A stretch of DNA of 64,000 nt from Chrysophaeum taylorii (GCA_029834535.1 JAQMWT010000316.1:248001-312000), one strand, 5' to 3'; positions 10,070 to 22,097 are shown, counted from the first letter of the stretch. Notes: generated by a model from the letters alone, not told the origin. A program made the numbers and translations.

Positions 10070-11065
10070 CACCCTCCGCGCGCTGTCACACCAAACGCAC
10101 CTGCGTCCTCACTTTCGCACCCCCTCTTATCATTCGACCGTTTAAAACTCTACACCTCTACTTTGCAGTCGACCAATAATAGTCCTTCGCGCGCTGTCAC
10201 CTGAAGTGCGGTCTCCTGCCACTTTTAGCTTTCGCCACTTACAAGCCCTTCCTCAAAGCGCGTTGGTAAATAAGCGCCCATATCAATCAAATAGCTACGA
10301 TGACGGTAAGGAGCTTTGCCTTGCCTTGAAGGAGGTTGTCGTCGGGCCCACAAGTTTTCGTGGCCGCGAAAAGGTCGATATAGGGCGTCCTAGGCTGGCC
10401 TAGTCTGCTCTGGGAAGGGCGATTGGCTCTGATAGGCACTACCCGTTTTCTCGCGTTGTAAGTCCGCAAAAATTACGAAACTGTACAAGTGTTTTCGACC
10501 ACGAATCAAAACAACACGTGTGTGCGCACAATTTTGTGAGCGTTTAGTGAATTCGTTCTTCGGAGGGCCAAAGACGCCTCGATCGGCATCCCGGCCTTAA
10601 CTGGATTCGTCGATGGCACATATCTATACTACGACTAAAAAGTACTTTTGGCTGTAGAATATGCTCAGCGTCGATACTGCCTTGGGCTAGGATGCCGATC
10701 GACGCGTCCTCGACCTCCCATGACAAATATAAGCCAAAATCTTCCCAAAGACTGCCTTATTAGTTATTATTGTGGTTTGCAACTCCCAAGCTCAAATAGC
10801 CAGAGTAGATGAGCGCGAGGAAACAAGGAAGCACCAAGAATACAAAGGATATGCGCGCAGAGGGGAAGACGGACGAAGTAAGAACGCACATTCTCATCAG
10901 AGGCAAAGGTAGGAAGAAGGGAGCAAAGCGCAAGAAGGAGTAACGCAAGGAGCTCGAAGAGGGCGAGGGGAAAGAAGAATAGAGAGTAGGTGTAGGCGTG
11001 GTGATGAAAATAAATATTTAAATAAGTAAACAAAATAAATAAAATAGACACGAGGAGACGACACG
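10070..11065. other. no recognisable gene; AT-rich repeat flank
   Basis: Short ORFs only. CGATCGGCATCC (about 10577) and GGATGCCGATCG (about 10693) are complementary and flank about 100 bp, a possible stem or small inverted-repeat element. From 10990 to 11050 an AAATA/AAACA-rich tract adjoins the LINE remnant and may be its 3' flank. Confidence 0.4.
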
Positions 11066-12300
11066 CTAAGCGAGCGACGGTTGCAGCATGATGCCGGATC
11101 TCCCAAACAGGCCTCCATTATTTGGTCCGGGCGAGGCGGCCAAATGTCGCGAGAAGACGAGATAACCACACGCCATCAGCATCGACGTCACGAGCAACAA
11201 AGATGTCAATACGCGCTGCCGGCAAACGACCGCGCACGAAGTCATAAAAGCAGCGTCGGTGCCATACGCGAAGGGTAGGGCAGACGAACGTCGTGGTCGT
11301 AGATCAAGCACAAGAGCAGTGTGGGAAGCAGAGAGACGTGAAGACAACCAGTCCTGTGAAGTCAAGCTGGCAAGTACAGGCGGATCGAGCAGCAGAGTAG
11401 CCACATAACGCAGTCTCGCCGTCGTCAAAGTGGGATGTGGGCATGTAGTCAGAAGATGGTGAAGGGACTCGGAAGAACCAGGGCGGCGACAACAGCGACA
11501 CGTGTGATCAGGGACAACAAACCCCCAGGCAGCAGAGCGCTGTCGGGTGGCTAATTGCGCCGCATGAGGAACTTTACCTGCATGGCACGCGTCATGAATG
11601 ACATGCACGGGCCGACAAAAGATGTCCGGAAGAGCAAATTGAGAGAGGACGGACGTCGGCAGGCTCATAAGCACGAGGGCGCGCAGTGCCAAGCTGCGTC
11701 AGCAAAGTGGAGCAACCCCATCAAACAGACGGCGCCGCTGGAAGGTGACAAACTAACGTCGGCCATGGCAGAAATGCGTGCAAGAAGGGTCATCCGCACC
11801 CGCTCCACACCGGCCACGCGCCGCAAGGCCATCAGCAAGATGTTGGAGAGACTCGACAATTGTGAACTGGGAAGAAGATTTGCGACGTTCCGGGTGGCCT
11901 TGCACCCACTCGAGGTCAAATGAACCAAAATGTGTCGTTAAGCGTGGAGTGAAGTGCGCAATCTCATCCCAAATATCGCTGGATGTGATTGGCAACGTGC
12001 CGCGAGAGGCCAGAATGTGCGAGCACAGCACCTTTATTGTCAAGAACAGCTTTCACAGGTATCCGAGGGAGTACATCACGTAGGGACCAAAGTGCAGCGT
12101 GTGCGGCATAGATGCCCATGACCCCAGCACGATACGCAGATAGAGCTCCAGGACCAGGAGCGACCCGCAAAGTGTAGAGGCGAGGGGATCGAAAAGTTAG
12201 TCGTATCAGGATGAGCTGGTGAGCACGCAGGGCGTTCAGTGGTTTAGGAGTAAACTCAAAGGTTAGCGAACGTGCGCTGATCAAAGCACCTTAGATTGGC
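11066..12300 (-). mobile_element. non-LTR (LINE) retrotransposon, C-terminal RNase H and zinc-finger part
   Basis: Minus-strand fragments in different frames. An RNase H-like part contains YRAGVMGIYAAHAALWSL, KAVLDNKGAVLAHSG and LEWVQGHPERR, followed by HLADGLA. A C-terminal part contains CRCCRRPGSSESLHHLLTTC, the Cys/His pattern found after the reverse transcriptase in many LINEs. The frame changes at about 12000 and 11700, so the copy is dead. No reverse transcriptase core was found upstream (12340-13270), so the copy is 5' truncated or eroded. The segment 12246-12336 matches the core of the R3 repeats. Confidence 0.65.
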
Positions 12301-12336
12301 GGGGGTGAGAGCATCGAGCTGAAATGAGAGATGGGG
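12246..12336 (+). repeat. R3 core homologue at the LINE 5' edge
   Basis: About 90 bp (GAGTAAACTCAAAGGTTAGC ... GATTGGCGGGGGTGAGAGC) matches the unique core of the three R3 repeats but lacks the AACTTACTGG flanks. Its complement is part of the LINE-like reading frame, hinting that R3 captured a LINE segment or that both derive from one parent. Confidence 0.65.
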
Positions 12337-12504
12337 TGGTTCCGTGGTTCAGTTAGAGGGGGTTGAGGAACCAGGGGATTCCGCAGCCCCCACCTGCCAC
12401 TGAACGCCCGGGGAAAGTCGATAGTCGTCGAAAGGGGCTTCCAACTGGCCAGTTTGCTACTGAGGCCACCACCGTAGCTCCCGCACTCGTGGTTCTATGC
12501 TGCT
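12337..12504. other. spacer between repeats
   Basis: No gene or repeat recognised. Confidence 0.35.
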
Positions 12505-13120
12505 TTATTTCCTAGGGCCACGTTGATGAGCGTGAGCAGGGGCCGGCTGCTCGAGTGTACGTAGAAATCCAGGTAAAAACGCATGAAAGCGAAACCACCC
12601 GACAATGTGGTTCCTCCGGAGAACTCCTGACCAGCACACGGTGCGAAGTCGACTATTTGGGCGGCTGGTTGGCCGTCGGCGACAGTCGGCCGGACAATCG
12701 GCGAGCTCGTCGGTGAAAACGCCCATGTCTACATTAAAAAAAAAGGTGCCCCCCGCCGTTTCGTAATCCTCGTCGTATTCGTTGGTGTCGAGCTCGAAGC
12801 GCCAGGAGCTAGGTTTGGTGCCTTGAAAAAACGTCGGACGATTTGCTTTGAGCCAACTGGAGAAGCCGTCGTCGTAGCCGAGGAACATTCTTTCAGTCCC
12901 AATTTTTCTGCGGCCATCTTTGAATTCGCATCCGAGACGGCCTCCATCTCGCCTGGCATCATCCAATGGGCCCCAGGTTTTACCTCGAGCCCGTCCCACA
13001 ACACCTCGACTGGCTGGCCAACAAGAGAGTCGACAATCGAAGGCAGCTGGTCTCGTTCGCCACTCGCCTGCGCTTTGCTCGTTTTGTGGCCAGAGCAGCC
13101 CCGGCTTTTCCCTTGAACTA
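12505..13120 (-). pseudogene. decayed Tudor/SH3-like coding segment, copy 1
   Basis: Minus-strand frames contain IVDSLVGQPVEVLWDGLEVK, MEAVSDANSKMAAEK and, in another frame, FLGYDDGFSSWLKANRPTFF and WRFELDTNEYDEDYETAGG. The order 'VG..VEVLW', an intervening strand, then 'YDDGF..WL' recalls chromatin-type Tudor/SH3 barrels. The same peptides recur on the plus strand near 47380-47690, so this is one of two remnants of a dispersed gene or element. The frames are broken here. It lies just downstream (minus strand) of the coiled-coil remnant at 13271-15121 and may be its C-terminal continuation. Confidence 0.5.
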
Positions 13121-13270
13121 AGCGTCGCTCAAAAGGCGCCGAGCGTCCAGGGCCCTGCGCTCCTGTGTTGCCGTACCAAGCACCGGCGGCGGCCGTCGCT
13201 GCGGAACAACAGGCTCATCCGTCAATGCCCGCCTCTCCATTTTGATCTTGCAGTAGATCTGCTTGAGATG
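13121..13270. other. spacer
   Basis: No gene recognised; joins two minus-strand coding remnants. Confidence 0.3.
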
Positions 13271-15121
13271 CTAGATTAAAAAGACAACATTCGTTTCTGA
13301 ACCAAACTGGCTGACCAGTGCGCCCTTCGTCGAAGTGTAGGACTTGGGCTTGAGGTCATCCATGCCCATTCCATGGGTGTAGCCAGCAATGTTGCTGACG
13401 AGCGTCTTGCATCGACCACTGTTGCTACGGAGCTTGGCGAGTTCGGCGTCGAGCTTTCTTTCCAACTCTGCAAGCGTGGTTTGTCCATCCAGCTCCTGGT
13501 TGCTGACAAGGGGCACCTTCTCAATGGCATCCATGGCCCGCGCCATATTGTTTACGGCTCGATCGAGCGCCGCCGCGATCGTTTCGGCATTTCGCGCATG
13601 GTGCTGATCGATCGCTGCTTGGCGACGAGCGGCGGCATTCGCCTTGTAGTCCAGCCGCCCCATTCGCGCTGCTTCAATTACGGCCGTCACAGTCTTGTCG
13701 TCATGCTGGTCGAGACGACGGGGGGCGGATTTCCTTCCACCACAACCACCTCTGTCTGTTCCTTCGGCAGCGGCGGTGGCTCGGCGCTGACGCTTGACGG
13801 CATGCGCATCGGCCCGCTCTCGGACGCTTGCCAAGGCCGCCCCTGAGTTGTCGGTCGTCCCAACAGCACCTGCAAGACTGCGATCACCGACGTCACCAAT
13901 CGCTGAAATTTATTCCGTCCGCAGAGCCATGAAGCTTCGCGTACACGCCAAGGAACGGATCGAGGGCGCTCTGAACGTCGCTGAAGCGGGATGCAATAGC
14001 CTGGGATTCGCCGTGTGCGTTCTGGTCGGCGAGCTCGGTGGCGCCCATGGTCCAGTCTCAAACTTCATGGTCGGCGCCGACGATACAGAGTTCCGATGAG
14101 CTCCATGCCGTCGAGCGGCGACGCGTCCGATTGGAACGCGCGCACCTCGCTCTCGCTGAGGTCGAGGACCAAGAGGAGCTCGTGGAGACGTCCCATCTCG
14201 CTTCGCAGGTTGCGGACGAAACGCAAGGACGGGAGCTCCATCTCGGCGGCGCGCTCTTCCCCCATGACCACGATCACGATCGAGGCGATGACTTCAGAGA
14301 CCTCGGACGGCGCGACGCGCAACGCCAACAGACGTATACAGAGGTGTGGTCGCACCCACGGAGGCCAGGCCTGGCCCTTGCCAGCACAGACGCCTGCCGG
14401 CCGGCATGGAACTCGAATAGTGGAGTCTCGCTTCTCGAGCTCGGCGACACGCGCCCGTAGACGATCGATCTCCTCGTCCCGCGTTCCAAGCTCGGCCTCG
14501 GCCTTGTCGAGCTCAAGGGCCAGCTGCTTCGCATCCCTGTTGACGTCGGCGTAGCTGCGCTGGAGCTGGCGCGTCTTCGCCGGGTCGCACTTTTTAGCGA
14601 GCTGCGCGCCTTGGTCCGCTCCGTCGCCGCTGCCGCACTGCTCGCTTCACTTCGGCGCGGGCGTCGGCCACTTCGGTGCGGGCGTCGGCCGCCGCCTGCT
14701 TCTCTTCAGCCAACGCCTGTAGAGCGCGCTTCCGCTTCAACGCCGCAGCCTCCTCGCTCAGCTGACGCTGGACCTTGAGTTGGTGCTCTTGACGGGCCGC
14801 ATCCCGGGCCTCGGCATTAGCTCGGGCAGCGACAGCTGCCGCAGCCTCCATGGCCTCGGTCTTCTCGACCTCGGCTTCTTCGCATGCCACCATAACGGCA
14901 CGCTCGGCCGCGGCGGCACGGTGTTGCTGGGACGCTCTTGCTGCCTGGAGCTGCAGGACCTTGAGCCGTTCCGCAACCAACTGTCTCCGCAACTGAGGCG
15001 ACTGCGACTGCGATTGCGCTGGCTGCAGCGCAGGCGGCCGCCGGAGCGAAGCGGTGGATCGAGCGCGACAAGGGATGGCGTTCTCCTTGTCCGACGCTGC
15101 ACGGACGCCGCTCAAGCCCAC
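13271..15121 (-). pseudogene. frame-broken coiled-coil protein gene
   Basis: Protein-like sequence on the minus strand in successive frames. It begins MGLSGVRAASDKENAIP, then Ala/Glu/Arg-rich coiled coil (EEAALKRKRALQALAEEKQ). It continues in another frame as AKKCDPAKTRQLQRSYADVN with EEIDRLRARVAELEKRDS. Next come RNLRSEMGRLHELLLVLDLS, DVQSALDPFLGVYAKLHGS, and a last open stretch of 187 codons ending at 13271 (ALDRAVNNMARAMDAIEKVP, LAELERKLDAELAKLRSNSG). About three frame changes (near 14600, 14060 and 13900) separate the pieces. Summed length is about 600 residues, mostly alpha-helical coiled coil with no enzymatic motif. It could be a broken host gene or part of an element; introns could explain some switches. 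Confidence 0.5.
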
Positions 15122-15227
15122 CTTGATGGTGCCGTTGGAGACGCCCTTGACCGTGAGAGTGACCGAGCTCGTTGCCGCGTCATAGTGGAGCCTCTGGACG
15201 GTAACCGCCTCAGCGTAGACTCTGACG

Positions 15228-15372
15228 GCATGGCGACAAGCCTGATGATCATTCTCCGCCGACCCACCTTTCGGCGCCCCTCGTCTATAGGCCCGTGATT
15301 CTGGACTGGCTCCTGTCGGTCCGGCCTGGCTCCCATGCTCGGGAGAGGTCTGAAGTTAGTTCAGTTAGTGTC
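15228..15372 (+). mobile_element. LINE 3' end
   Basis: Matches the 3' end of the mini-LINE at 38823-39188 (inverted): ATGGCGACAAGCCTGATG, CTGGCTCCTGTCGGTCCGG and CCATGCTCGGGAGAGGTC, followed by a short GTTAG/GTTCAG tail. It is 5' truncated to about 145 bp and lies against the minus-strand coiled-coil remnant. Confidence 0.65.
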
Positions 15373-15508
15373 TTTAAATGTCGACTGCTAAGAGGGGTGT
15401 GTGTGTGGGGAGCATGAAGGATGTGGGTGGGTTTGTGGGGTAGGAGGGATGTGCCTGACGGGCGGAGATAAGTACGCGGGACCTAGTCGGGGTCATCGCC
15501 GAGTCGTT
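15373..15508 (-). mobile_element. R1 LINE-like fragment (3' end only)
   Basis: The last ~135 bp of repeat R1 in reverse orientation, beginning with the complement of the R1 terminus CGACATTTAAAGAC. The flanking 15 bases AGTTCAGTTAGTGTC (15358-15372) recur at 21224-21238, beyond the copia element, so this fragment and the copia element appear to share one pair of target-site duplications. Confidence 0.65.
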
Positions 15509-15513
15509 TGTTC

Positions 15514-18500
15514 TATCTAGTATCCCTACGTCATTCCCTTATCGCTAGTCTAACACCCCATTCCAGTTGTCACATGGCAGCAGTGTTCGTTCGTTCCGAT
15601 CGAACCTGTGCTTGACTTCACGTCGACTCTTCATCGGCCTCAGTTCATTGCTACGTGTTCGGTTCGTTATCGTTTATCATGTCCTCGATCGAAATTAAAG
15701 ATAGCAAGCTTTCGCAAAAACTTGATGCCTTCAGCGGTGAGCGACATCTTTTTCACCATTGGACCCGGCGCCTGGAAAACATGATCATTTCCAGCGGTGA
15801 TCGCATTATCTTGACCAACGAAACTTGGACCACCATTTCCGCCTCTGGCTGCTCTGAAGAAGAATTTGGTGTTAAGCAGCAACGTTGGTACTCTGCACTG
15901 TTCATGGCGCTACCAATGCATGATACTGATCGTGCGGATATCCGTGAAAACCGCGATATGAACTTCACGCGGCTTTACAAGCGCATTACCGATGTTTACA
16001 TGGGCCATGGAGATCGTGTCCCTCAGTCTGCAATTGCTTCCTTGCATTCCTTGGTATGCAACAATATCGATGAACTTGAGTCTTTTCTTAACAAGTTCAT
16101 CACTGGTGTTCAAGTTGCTCGGCATCATCAAGATTTCCCTGACACTCTTGCATTGCAATTGCTTCAGACGAAAATCCCCGACTCGATCTTGTCTAAGGAT
16201 CTCATTGCACTTGACCCTAAACTGCGCACATATGATGGTTTCGTTGATCGCCTCAACAGTAAAGTTTTCGATTATCTTCAGACCAAGTCCGCGCTTGTCC
16301 ATGCTACGCTCCGTGAAAGTCCATGCCATCGTGAACGTTGCAACTTTTGCGGTCGTACCAACCATCCTTCTGATAAATGCCTTCATCGTCTCAATGCTTT
16401 GCGCTCCCAACAACGTTCTAGCCCTCGCCCATCTTTTCGCCCATCTTTCCGTTCCCGTGGTTCTTTCCATCGCAAGCGCCCACGCCCAACTGACCTTTGT
16501 CACTTTTGTGGTATTCCTGGCCATCACCAGAAGGATTGTCGTAAGCGCCAGCGCTATTTGCTCTCACAAGCCACCGCCCGCCCTCGCCCTCGTCCCCGAT
16601 ACCCACCTCGATCCAATCCCCAATACCCACCTCGGTCCAATCCCCACTACCCACCTCGACTCAATCCCCAATACCCACCTCGGCCCCATCCACCATTCTA
16701 CCAAAACTATCTCCCCCCCCCCAACCCACTCTTGCCCCTATCTCAACCCTCTCCGCCGCTTCTTGCGTTGCCACCCTCCACCACACCCTATGTCCCACCT
16801 TCCACTGCCATCTCCCCTCCTGACCCATCTCTTTCTGCACCCACCTACCCGTCTTTCAATTACCATCTTCTTTCTATCTCCCCCTCCATTCATCAAGTTC
16901 TTTCCTCCACCAATGCTCTTACCGCTCTGCTCACCGCTCGTGAGCGCGACTACCTGCACAGCAACAACCTTCGCCTCGTCGTCTACAATACCGGCGCAAA
17001 CGTCAATCTTTTCAATTCTTCTGCTGGTTTCACTGACCTTGACAACACTCAACAGCACAACATCACTTCTGCTATCGGCACTGGCTCTGTTTCTGGTTCT
17101 GGCACTGCTCACTTAACGTTTCCTTCAATTGGTCCTCTTGACAATCGTGGTCTTCCTTCTCCTCCACCCACTCTTTCCGCCCCTCATGGTATCCATGTCG
17201 CGTTCCCGCATACCCTCATTTCTCCTGGCCTTGGTGACAAATGGCTTCTTGGGCCCTGTCGAACAGCGGCTACGTAGCTACGGCACCGTCGCCGGCCTCG
17301 TCTTTGGTGCCTTCGGTGAGGCCAGCGCGGCGTGCCACGCTCTCGCCCAAACATGCGCAGAGCGCATCGCTGCGCGAACCTGGGTGGCAAGCGGCTGCGC
17401 CAACTTCACAGAGGCAAAGGCGGCCCAAACTCGCCGCATCTACCGTGAGTGGGGGATCGCCAACGCATTAGGCCGGGCTCGCTGTGCCCTCACCGCCCTC
17501 ACCCATGTCGCCGCCTCGGGGAACCCCACCCAGGCCGCCCGATCCCAGCAGGACGTCACCCTTCGTCGCACATACGTCCGGCGGCAGCATGCGTACGACC
17601 TACGGGCGGGGCCCGTCCTCTCTTCGCCTGCCCCACGACTCGGCGATGACCCCGACTAGGTCCCGCGTACTTATCTCCGCCCGTCAGGCACATCCCTCCT
17701 ACCCCACAAACCCACCCACATCCTTCATGCTCCCCACACACACCCCCCTCGTAGCAGTCGACATTTAAAGACAAACGGATTCTTTCGGATCATGCCCTAG
17801 AGCAAGTTGGTTACGATTGTCATACGATTCAGGCTGTTGGCCCTGCTCATCCGCAACGCATTTTACGTCACCGTCAAACGCATCACGTTATCCCCCTGCT
17901 TCGTCGCTGTGGTCTTCTTTTGATCGTCTGTTGGATCGGCAATACGACCGCTGCGCCCTACGCGGACTTCGTTTCACCTTTTGTGGCATTTTCTTCTTGC
18001 CCTCGCGTCCATCTCCCTTGTGCGTTTCCCGCTGTGTCTCAACGCACTCAACTTACCTTCGACCTTTGGCATGCTCGTCTTGATCACTATAGTCCCTCTT
18101 ATATCCGACGTTTGTCTTCTCTCGCTGTTGGCGCACCGCTTTTCCCGAGCTCCGCGTCTCTTTCTTTTTGTCCTGCTTGTGCTCTAGGTAAAATGCATGC
18201 TGCGCATGTTGGCCAACGTAAAGCCCATGCTTCCGCTTCCACTTCGTTTCCTGCCTCCGAGCCTTTGTCTCGTCCACGTGCCGTTGCGCCCTACCTTATT
18301 ATCCACGCCGATCTCATGTTCACAGGCGTCCCGTCCTTCATTTATCAAGACCGAGCGGTCCTCACGTTTGTCGATGATCATACGCGCCGCCGCACACGTC
18401 ACTTTGCTCCACGACACGATGCACTTACGAACGCTCGTCAACTCGAACTTTTTCTGTCTACCGTGGTTCGCCCATTTGGATATCGCATTGTCCTCATCTA

Positions 18501-21223
18501 CACAGATCGTGACCGCTCTCTTATGGGCCAATTCGAAACCTTCTGTCTGGGCAACAACATCGCTCTCAAACGTGCTCCTGCAGCTCAGTCCAAAACTTCA
18601 CAGGCGCACGCTTTTTCTGGTGTTGTGGAACGGTCTCATCGCGCAACGGCTGATATTACTCGCACTCTTTTGGTGCATGCGCACCGTCCACCTGATTTTT
18701 GGCGTTGGGCCATGGAAACGGCTGACTTCATCTCTGAGCGCATGCCAAACGCCTCTAACCCTGGATATATGACGCCATATGAAATGCTACATGAAACTCT
18801 CCCCCTTGTCGATTTTCTTCGTGTTTGGGGCTGTCCTGCTGCAATTCTTACTGGCGACAAATGGCCTACCAAAGCTATAACAGGTATCTTCATTGGGTAT
18901 CCCTCTGCAGGCCCTGGATATCGCATATTGCTTCAACGCGCCACTGGTCCCGTCATCCACACCTCGATTGACGTTGTTTTTGACGAAAATTTTGCTCTGC
19001 GTAAGTCTCTGTTCTCTCAACCCCTTCCTCCGCCTTTTGTGGATTCTCGTTTTCCTGACTTATTTTATTATGACCCTCGTTTATCTTCCGCTGTCGCTCC
19101 CTTGTCTTCTGTTTTTGATGCTCAGGAGCCGGCCTTATCGGGACTGAACACCCCTGAAACAATACCACAACCGTCAACGGACAATACGAAACGTGCACCA
19201 TTACGTCGAGCCAAACGGGGCCGACCGCGCAAAGTCGACCAAAGCGCATTACAAAAACCAACAAACTTTCATACTGGCGTTTGTCCACAACGCAATGTCG
19301 ATTCTGTTTCATCCTGTCACAATGTCGATTCTGTTTCCTCTGTCGCTTCTGTTTCCTCCTGTCACTCTTTGTATGTCTCTTATTCTAGCTTTCGTTTGTT
19401 AGTTCATTATGTCTTCCTTCCCCTTTGTCTAGCTAACTCCCTTGTTGATCCCCATGCACATGTTTATTACTCTGCTTCCGAAGAAACCTCTCAGTATTCA
19501 TACATTGACGAGTCAACCGTTACTTCCACCCATTTACGTGAAGCTTTAGCTCAGACCAATCCTGAGCGTCCTGGCTGGTTGCAAGCCATCGCCAAAGAAT
19601 ATCATTCCCTCGGTCAGCTTGGTTGCTGGGATGTTGTTCGCGTTCCTTCGACTTTTTCTGGCAACATTTATACCCTCAAGTGGATCCTCCGCAAGAAGTA
19701 TGACTCTAGCCGCTTCAAATCGTACAAGGCTCGCCTCGTTGTCCGCGGTTACACCCAGGTTCACGGCGTTGATTATCACGACACCTACTCGCCAGTTGCT
19801 AACATCGTCACAATACGTGTCTTTCTAACCTTTGTCGCTCTTTATGACTGGGATTTGCACAAGTTGGACGTCAGCTCCGCTTTTATTCAAGCTCCCATTG
19901 ACGAAGACATCTATGTCTGGCCACCTGAAGGCTATGCTCCTCGCCAACCCACCGATGGTTCCAAGATCTTTTACAAGCTCCGTCGCTCTTGGTATGGTTG
20001 CAAACAAGCTTGTCTTAATTGGTGGCTTTATTTGGAACGCTTCCTTGTCAATGATTGTGGCTTCGTCCGCGGATCTGGTGACACTTGCAATTACAAGCTC
20101 GTGCTTAATTCTACCGTTGTCCTACGTCTCGTTCTTGTCGTTGATGATCTTCTTGTGGCGCACCCTCGCCATTGCCTTGGCCATTACCAAGCCTTCTTCC
20201 TCCGTTTCCGAACCTTCACTGACGTCAACGAGCTTGATCTCACCACTTTTGTTGGTCTTCGCATTACGCGTGACCGCCCTCGACGCACGCTCACTCTTGA
20301 CCAATCCCATGCTATCCGTGCAATCCTTACCGAACATCGCTTCATCAACAGTAAACCCGAACTGACTCCCGCTCCCAAAGGTCTTCATCTTTCTGCGGCT
20401 GATTGCCCTGCTCCTGGTTCTCCAGATCACATCTTCATGGCGCGCATCCCTTTTCGCCGTATTGTTGGCTGTGTCCTATTTATTTCCATTATGACTCGCC
20501 CTGATATCACTTGGTCCGTCAATCAGTGTGCGCGTTTTTACACAATCCTGGTAAACCCCACTGGCACGCTTTATCCCACACTCTGCGTTATCTCAACGAC
20601 ACTACTGGTTTTTGTTTTCTCCTTGCTGGCTCTATGATAGCCTACTGCTCCCGCTCGCAGTACCTCCTCGCTCGCTCTTCTTTTGAAGCTGAATTGCTCG
20701 CTCTTTACGCCGCTACTGCTGAGCTCTCTTGGCTTCTCAAACTTTTTGATGACTTTGACATCCCTCGTCACACAATCCCAATGTATGTCGATAATAGCAC
20801 CACCGTCACCCAAGTCCGTCTCCAATGTCTCACGCGGCGCACCCGCCATATTGATATTCGCTTTTACAGCACCGCCGAATATCATCGCAACCACATCATT
20901 GATCTCCAACACATTACTCGTCTTGACAACCTTAGCGATATTTTCACCCGCAGTACGGAAGCTCCTTCCTTCCTCCGGCTTCGTGCTCGTTCCCTCACCT
21001 CGTGACTTCGCCCTGATCTCTCCTGTTTCTTTCTGCCACAATGCCTCTATTGACGTCTTCCACTACGCTTCTCCTCTGTGAGAGTCTCACTTACCCCTTT
21101 TTCCTTTTCTTTCTTTTCCAGCACCTGTATGAGGAAGCTATGACACTTACCCCTGCACCACGTATCTAGTATCCCTACGTCATTCCCTTATCGCTAGTCT
21201 AACGCCCCATTCCAGTTGTCACA
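15514..21223 (+). mobile_element. Ty1/copia LTR retrotransposon fossil
   Basis: A copia-family element with the family's order of parts. The gag-like region (about 15.68-16.9 kb) has two CX2CX4HX4C zinc knuckles (CNFCGRTNHPSDKC, CHFCGIPGHHQKDC) and a Pro-rich stretch. Integrase (about 18.0-18.95 kb) is introduced by the GAG-pre-integrase-like WHARLDHYSPSYI. Reverse transcriptase follows (about 19.5-20.4 kb; YKARLVVRGYTQ, VVDDLLVA), then RNase H (about 20.5-21.0 kb). Near-identical 61-bp direct repeats (15514-15574 and 21163-21223, one difference) mark its ends, so it is probably young, although the left repeat is cut short by an R1 fragment. It is broken: an R1 copy (17243-17770) is nested inside and there are about three other breaks. 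Confidence 0.85.
17243..17770 (+). mobile_element. R1 LINE-like element, 5'-truncated copy nested in copia
   Basis: A 528-bp copy starting GGCTTCTTGGGCCCTGTCG and ending CGACATTTAAAGAC. It carries an open C-terminal reading frame (VEQRLRSYGTVAGLVFGAFG, ARTWVASGCANFTEAKAAQT, RRIYREWGIANALGRA) ending about 17659. The flanks GACAAATGG (17236-17244) and GACAAACGG (17770-17778) look like a target-site duplication with one difference. The truncated 5' end with a fixed 3' end, seen in four copies, is typical of LINE insertion. The peptide resembles the tail of algal LINE polyproteins only by general impression. Confidence 0.7.
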
Positions 21224-21238
21224 AGTTCAGTTAGTGTC

Positions 21239-21375
21239 AGAAAAAGAATGGACTGAATCAAATCCTTTTGTTGAAAAACTAGCCCTCTCGAAGAGAAGCT
21301 TGTTTGCCAAAGCTCTTCGGGTGATAAAATGCGTGCGCGAAACCGTCGTCGCCAGCTCAGTATATCAGTACATCT
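21239..21375 (+). other. orphan coding-like fragment
   Basis: An open stretch reads EWTESNPFVEKLALSKRSLF and AKALRVIKCVRETVV before the R2 repeat cuts it. Too short to classify. Confidence 0.3.
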
Positions 21376-21393
21376 TAACTACTAATCGACAGA

Positions 21394-21436
<43 letters not shown>

Positions 21437-21510
21437 TTGTCCCTCGATTTAGGGTAAGGATCAGGTAGGCGCGAGAGTAAGGATCAGGTAGGCACGAGAG
21501 CCAGACAGTG
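21376..21510 (+). repeat. R2 repeat, copy 2
   Basis: Starts AACTACTAATCGACAGATG, then a TCTG/TTTG microsatellite, TCCCTCGATTTAGGG, two GTAAGGATCAGGTAGG units and CCAGACAGTG. It is the inverted counterpart of 1997-2122. Here a helicase fragment and then R3 follow it; in copy 1, R3 follows directly. Confidence 0.8.
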
Positions 21511-22070
21511 ATCCTCCAAGCCGTCTACGGCGACCTCGCAGACTATTTCCACGACCCGCGGCGGCTCTTTCAGCGCGCCATTCTCACGCCCCGTCGAAAC
21601 GATGTTGTCGATGCTGACAACGCGCGCATGACCGCGGCCTTTTTTTCCCGGAGACGAGGCGTCGGAGTTCTTTTCGGCTGACTAGGCTGGGTCGGAAGAC
21701 GACGCCTCGCTCTCAAGAGTCGAGTTTTGAACTCCCTGACAACCAACGGCATGCTGACTTTGATCGCGAGCTCAAAGTCTTCGCAACCTCGACCCGTCGC
21801 ACGGCCACTGCAACGGTACCAGATACATGATCGATCGTGTCGTTGTCACCGAGGCTCCTCCAGCCTGTATCCCTTAAGGCCCGCCGACGCCAAACGATCA
21901 CCAAGAGCCAGGGCCAGACGCCCCGCGAGGTCGGCATCCTCTTGGCGAAGCCCGTCTTCTGCCACGTCCAGCTCTACGTGGCTCTCTGTCGATCGGCAAC
22001 CCCGAGGATATCCTCTTCTTGGTCGACGACTCCACCCTACTCCACACGTGCTGCGCAATACTGATAAGCC
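21511..22070 (+). pseudogene. Helitron-type (Pif1-like) helicase C-terminal fragment
   Basis: Broken frames encode DLADYFHDPRRLFQRAILTP with RRNDVVDADNARM (the 'ERAIL.P.N..V..IN' region) and then ITKSQGQTPREVGILLAKPV with FCHVQLYVAL. The last pair is the diagnostic end of Helitron helicases (consensus 'INKSQGQT..VGI.L..PVF.HGQLYVALSR'). Frame changes and stops lie between the pieces, and no Rep domain was found nearby. R2 lies at its 5' side and R3 28 bp past its 3' side, so R2 plus R3 may be the ends of this element. Confidence 0.7.
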
Positions 22071-22097
22071 CCCTCCCAGCGTCTACACGCGCACTAT

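Noticed and set aside
10577-10704. Inverted repeat CGATCGGCATCC as a MITE
   Set aside because: Only one copy is seen, with no target duplication or internal homology to other sites.
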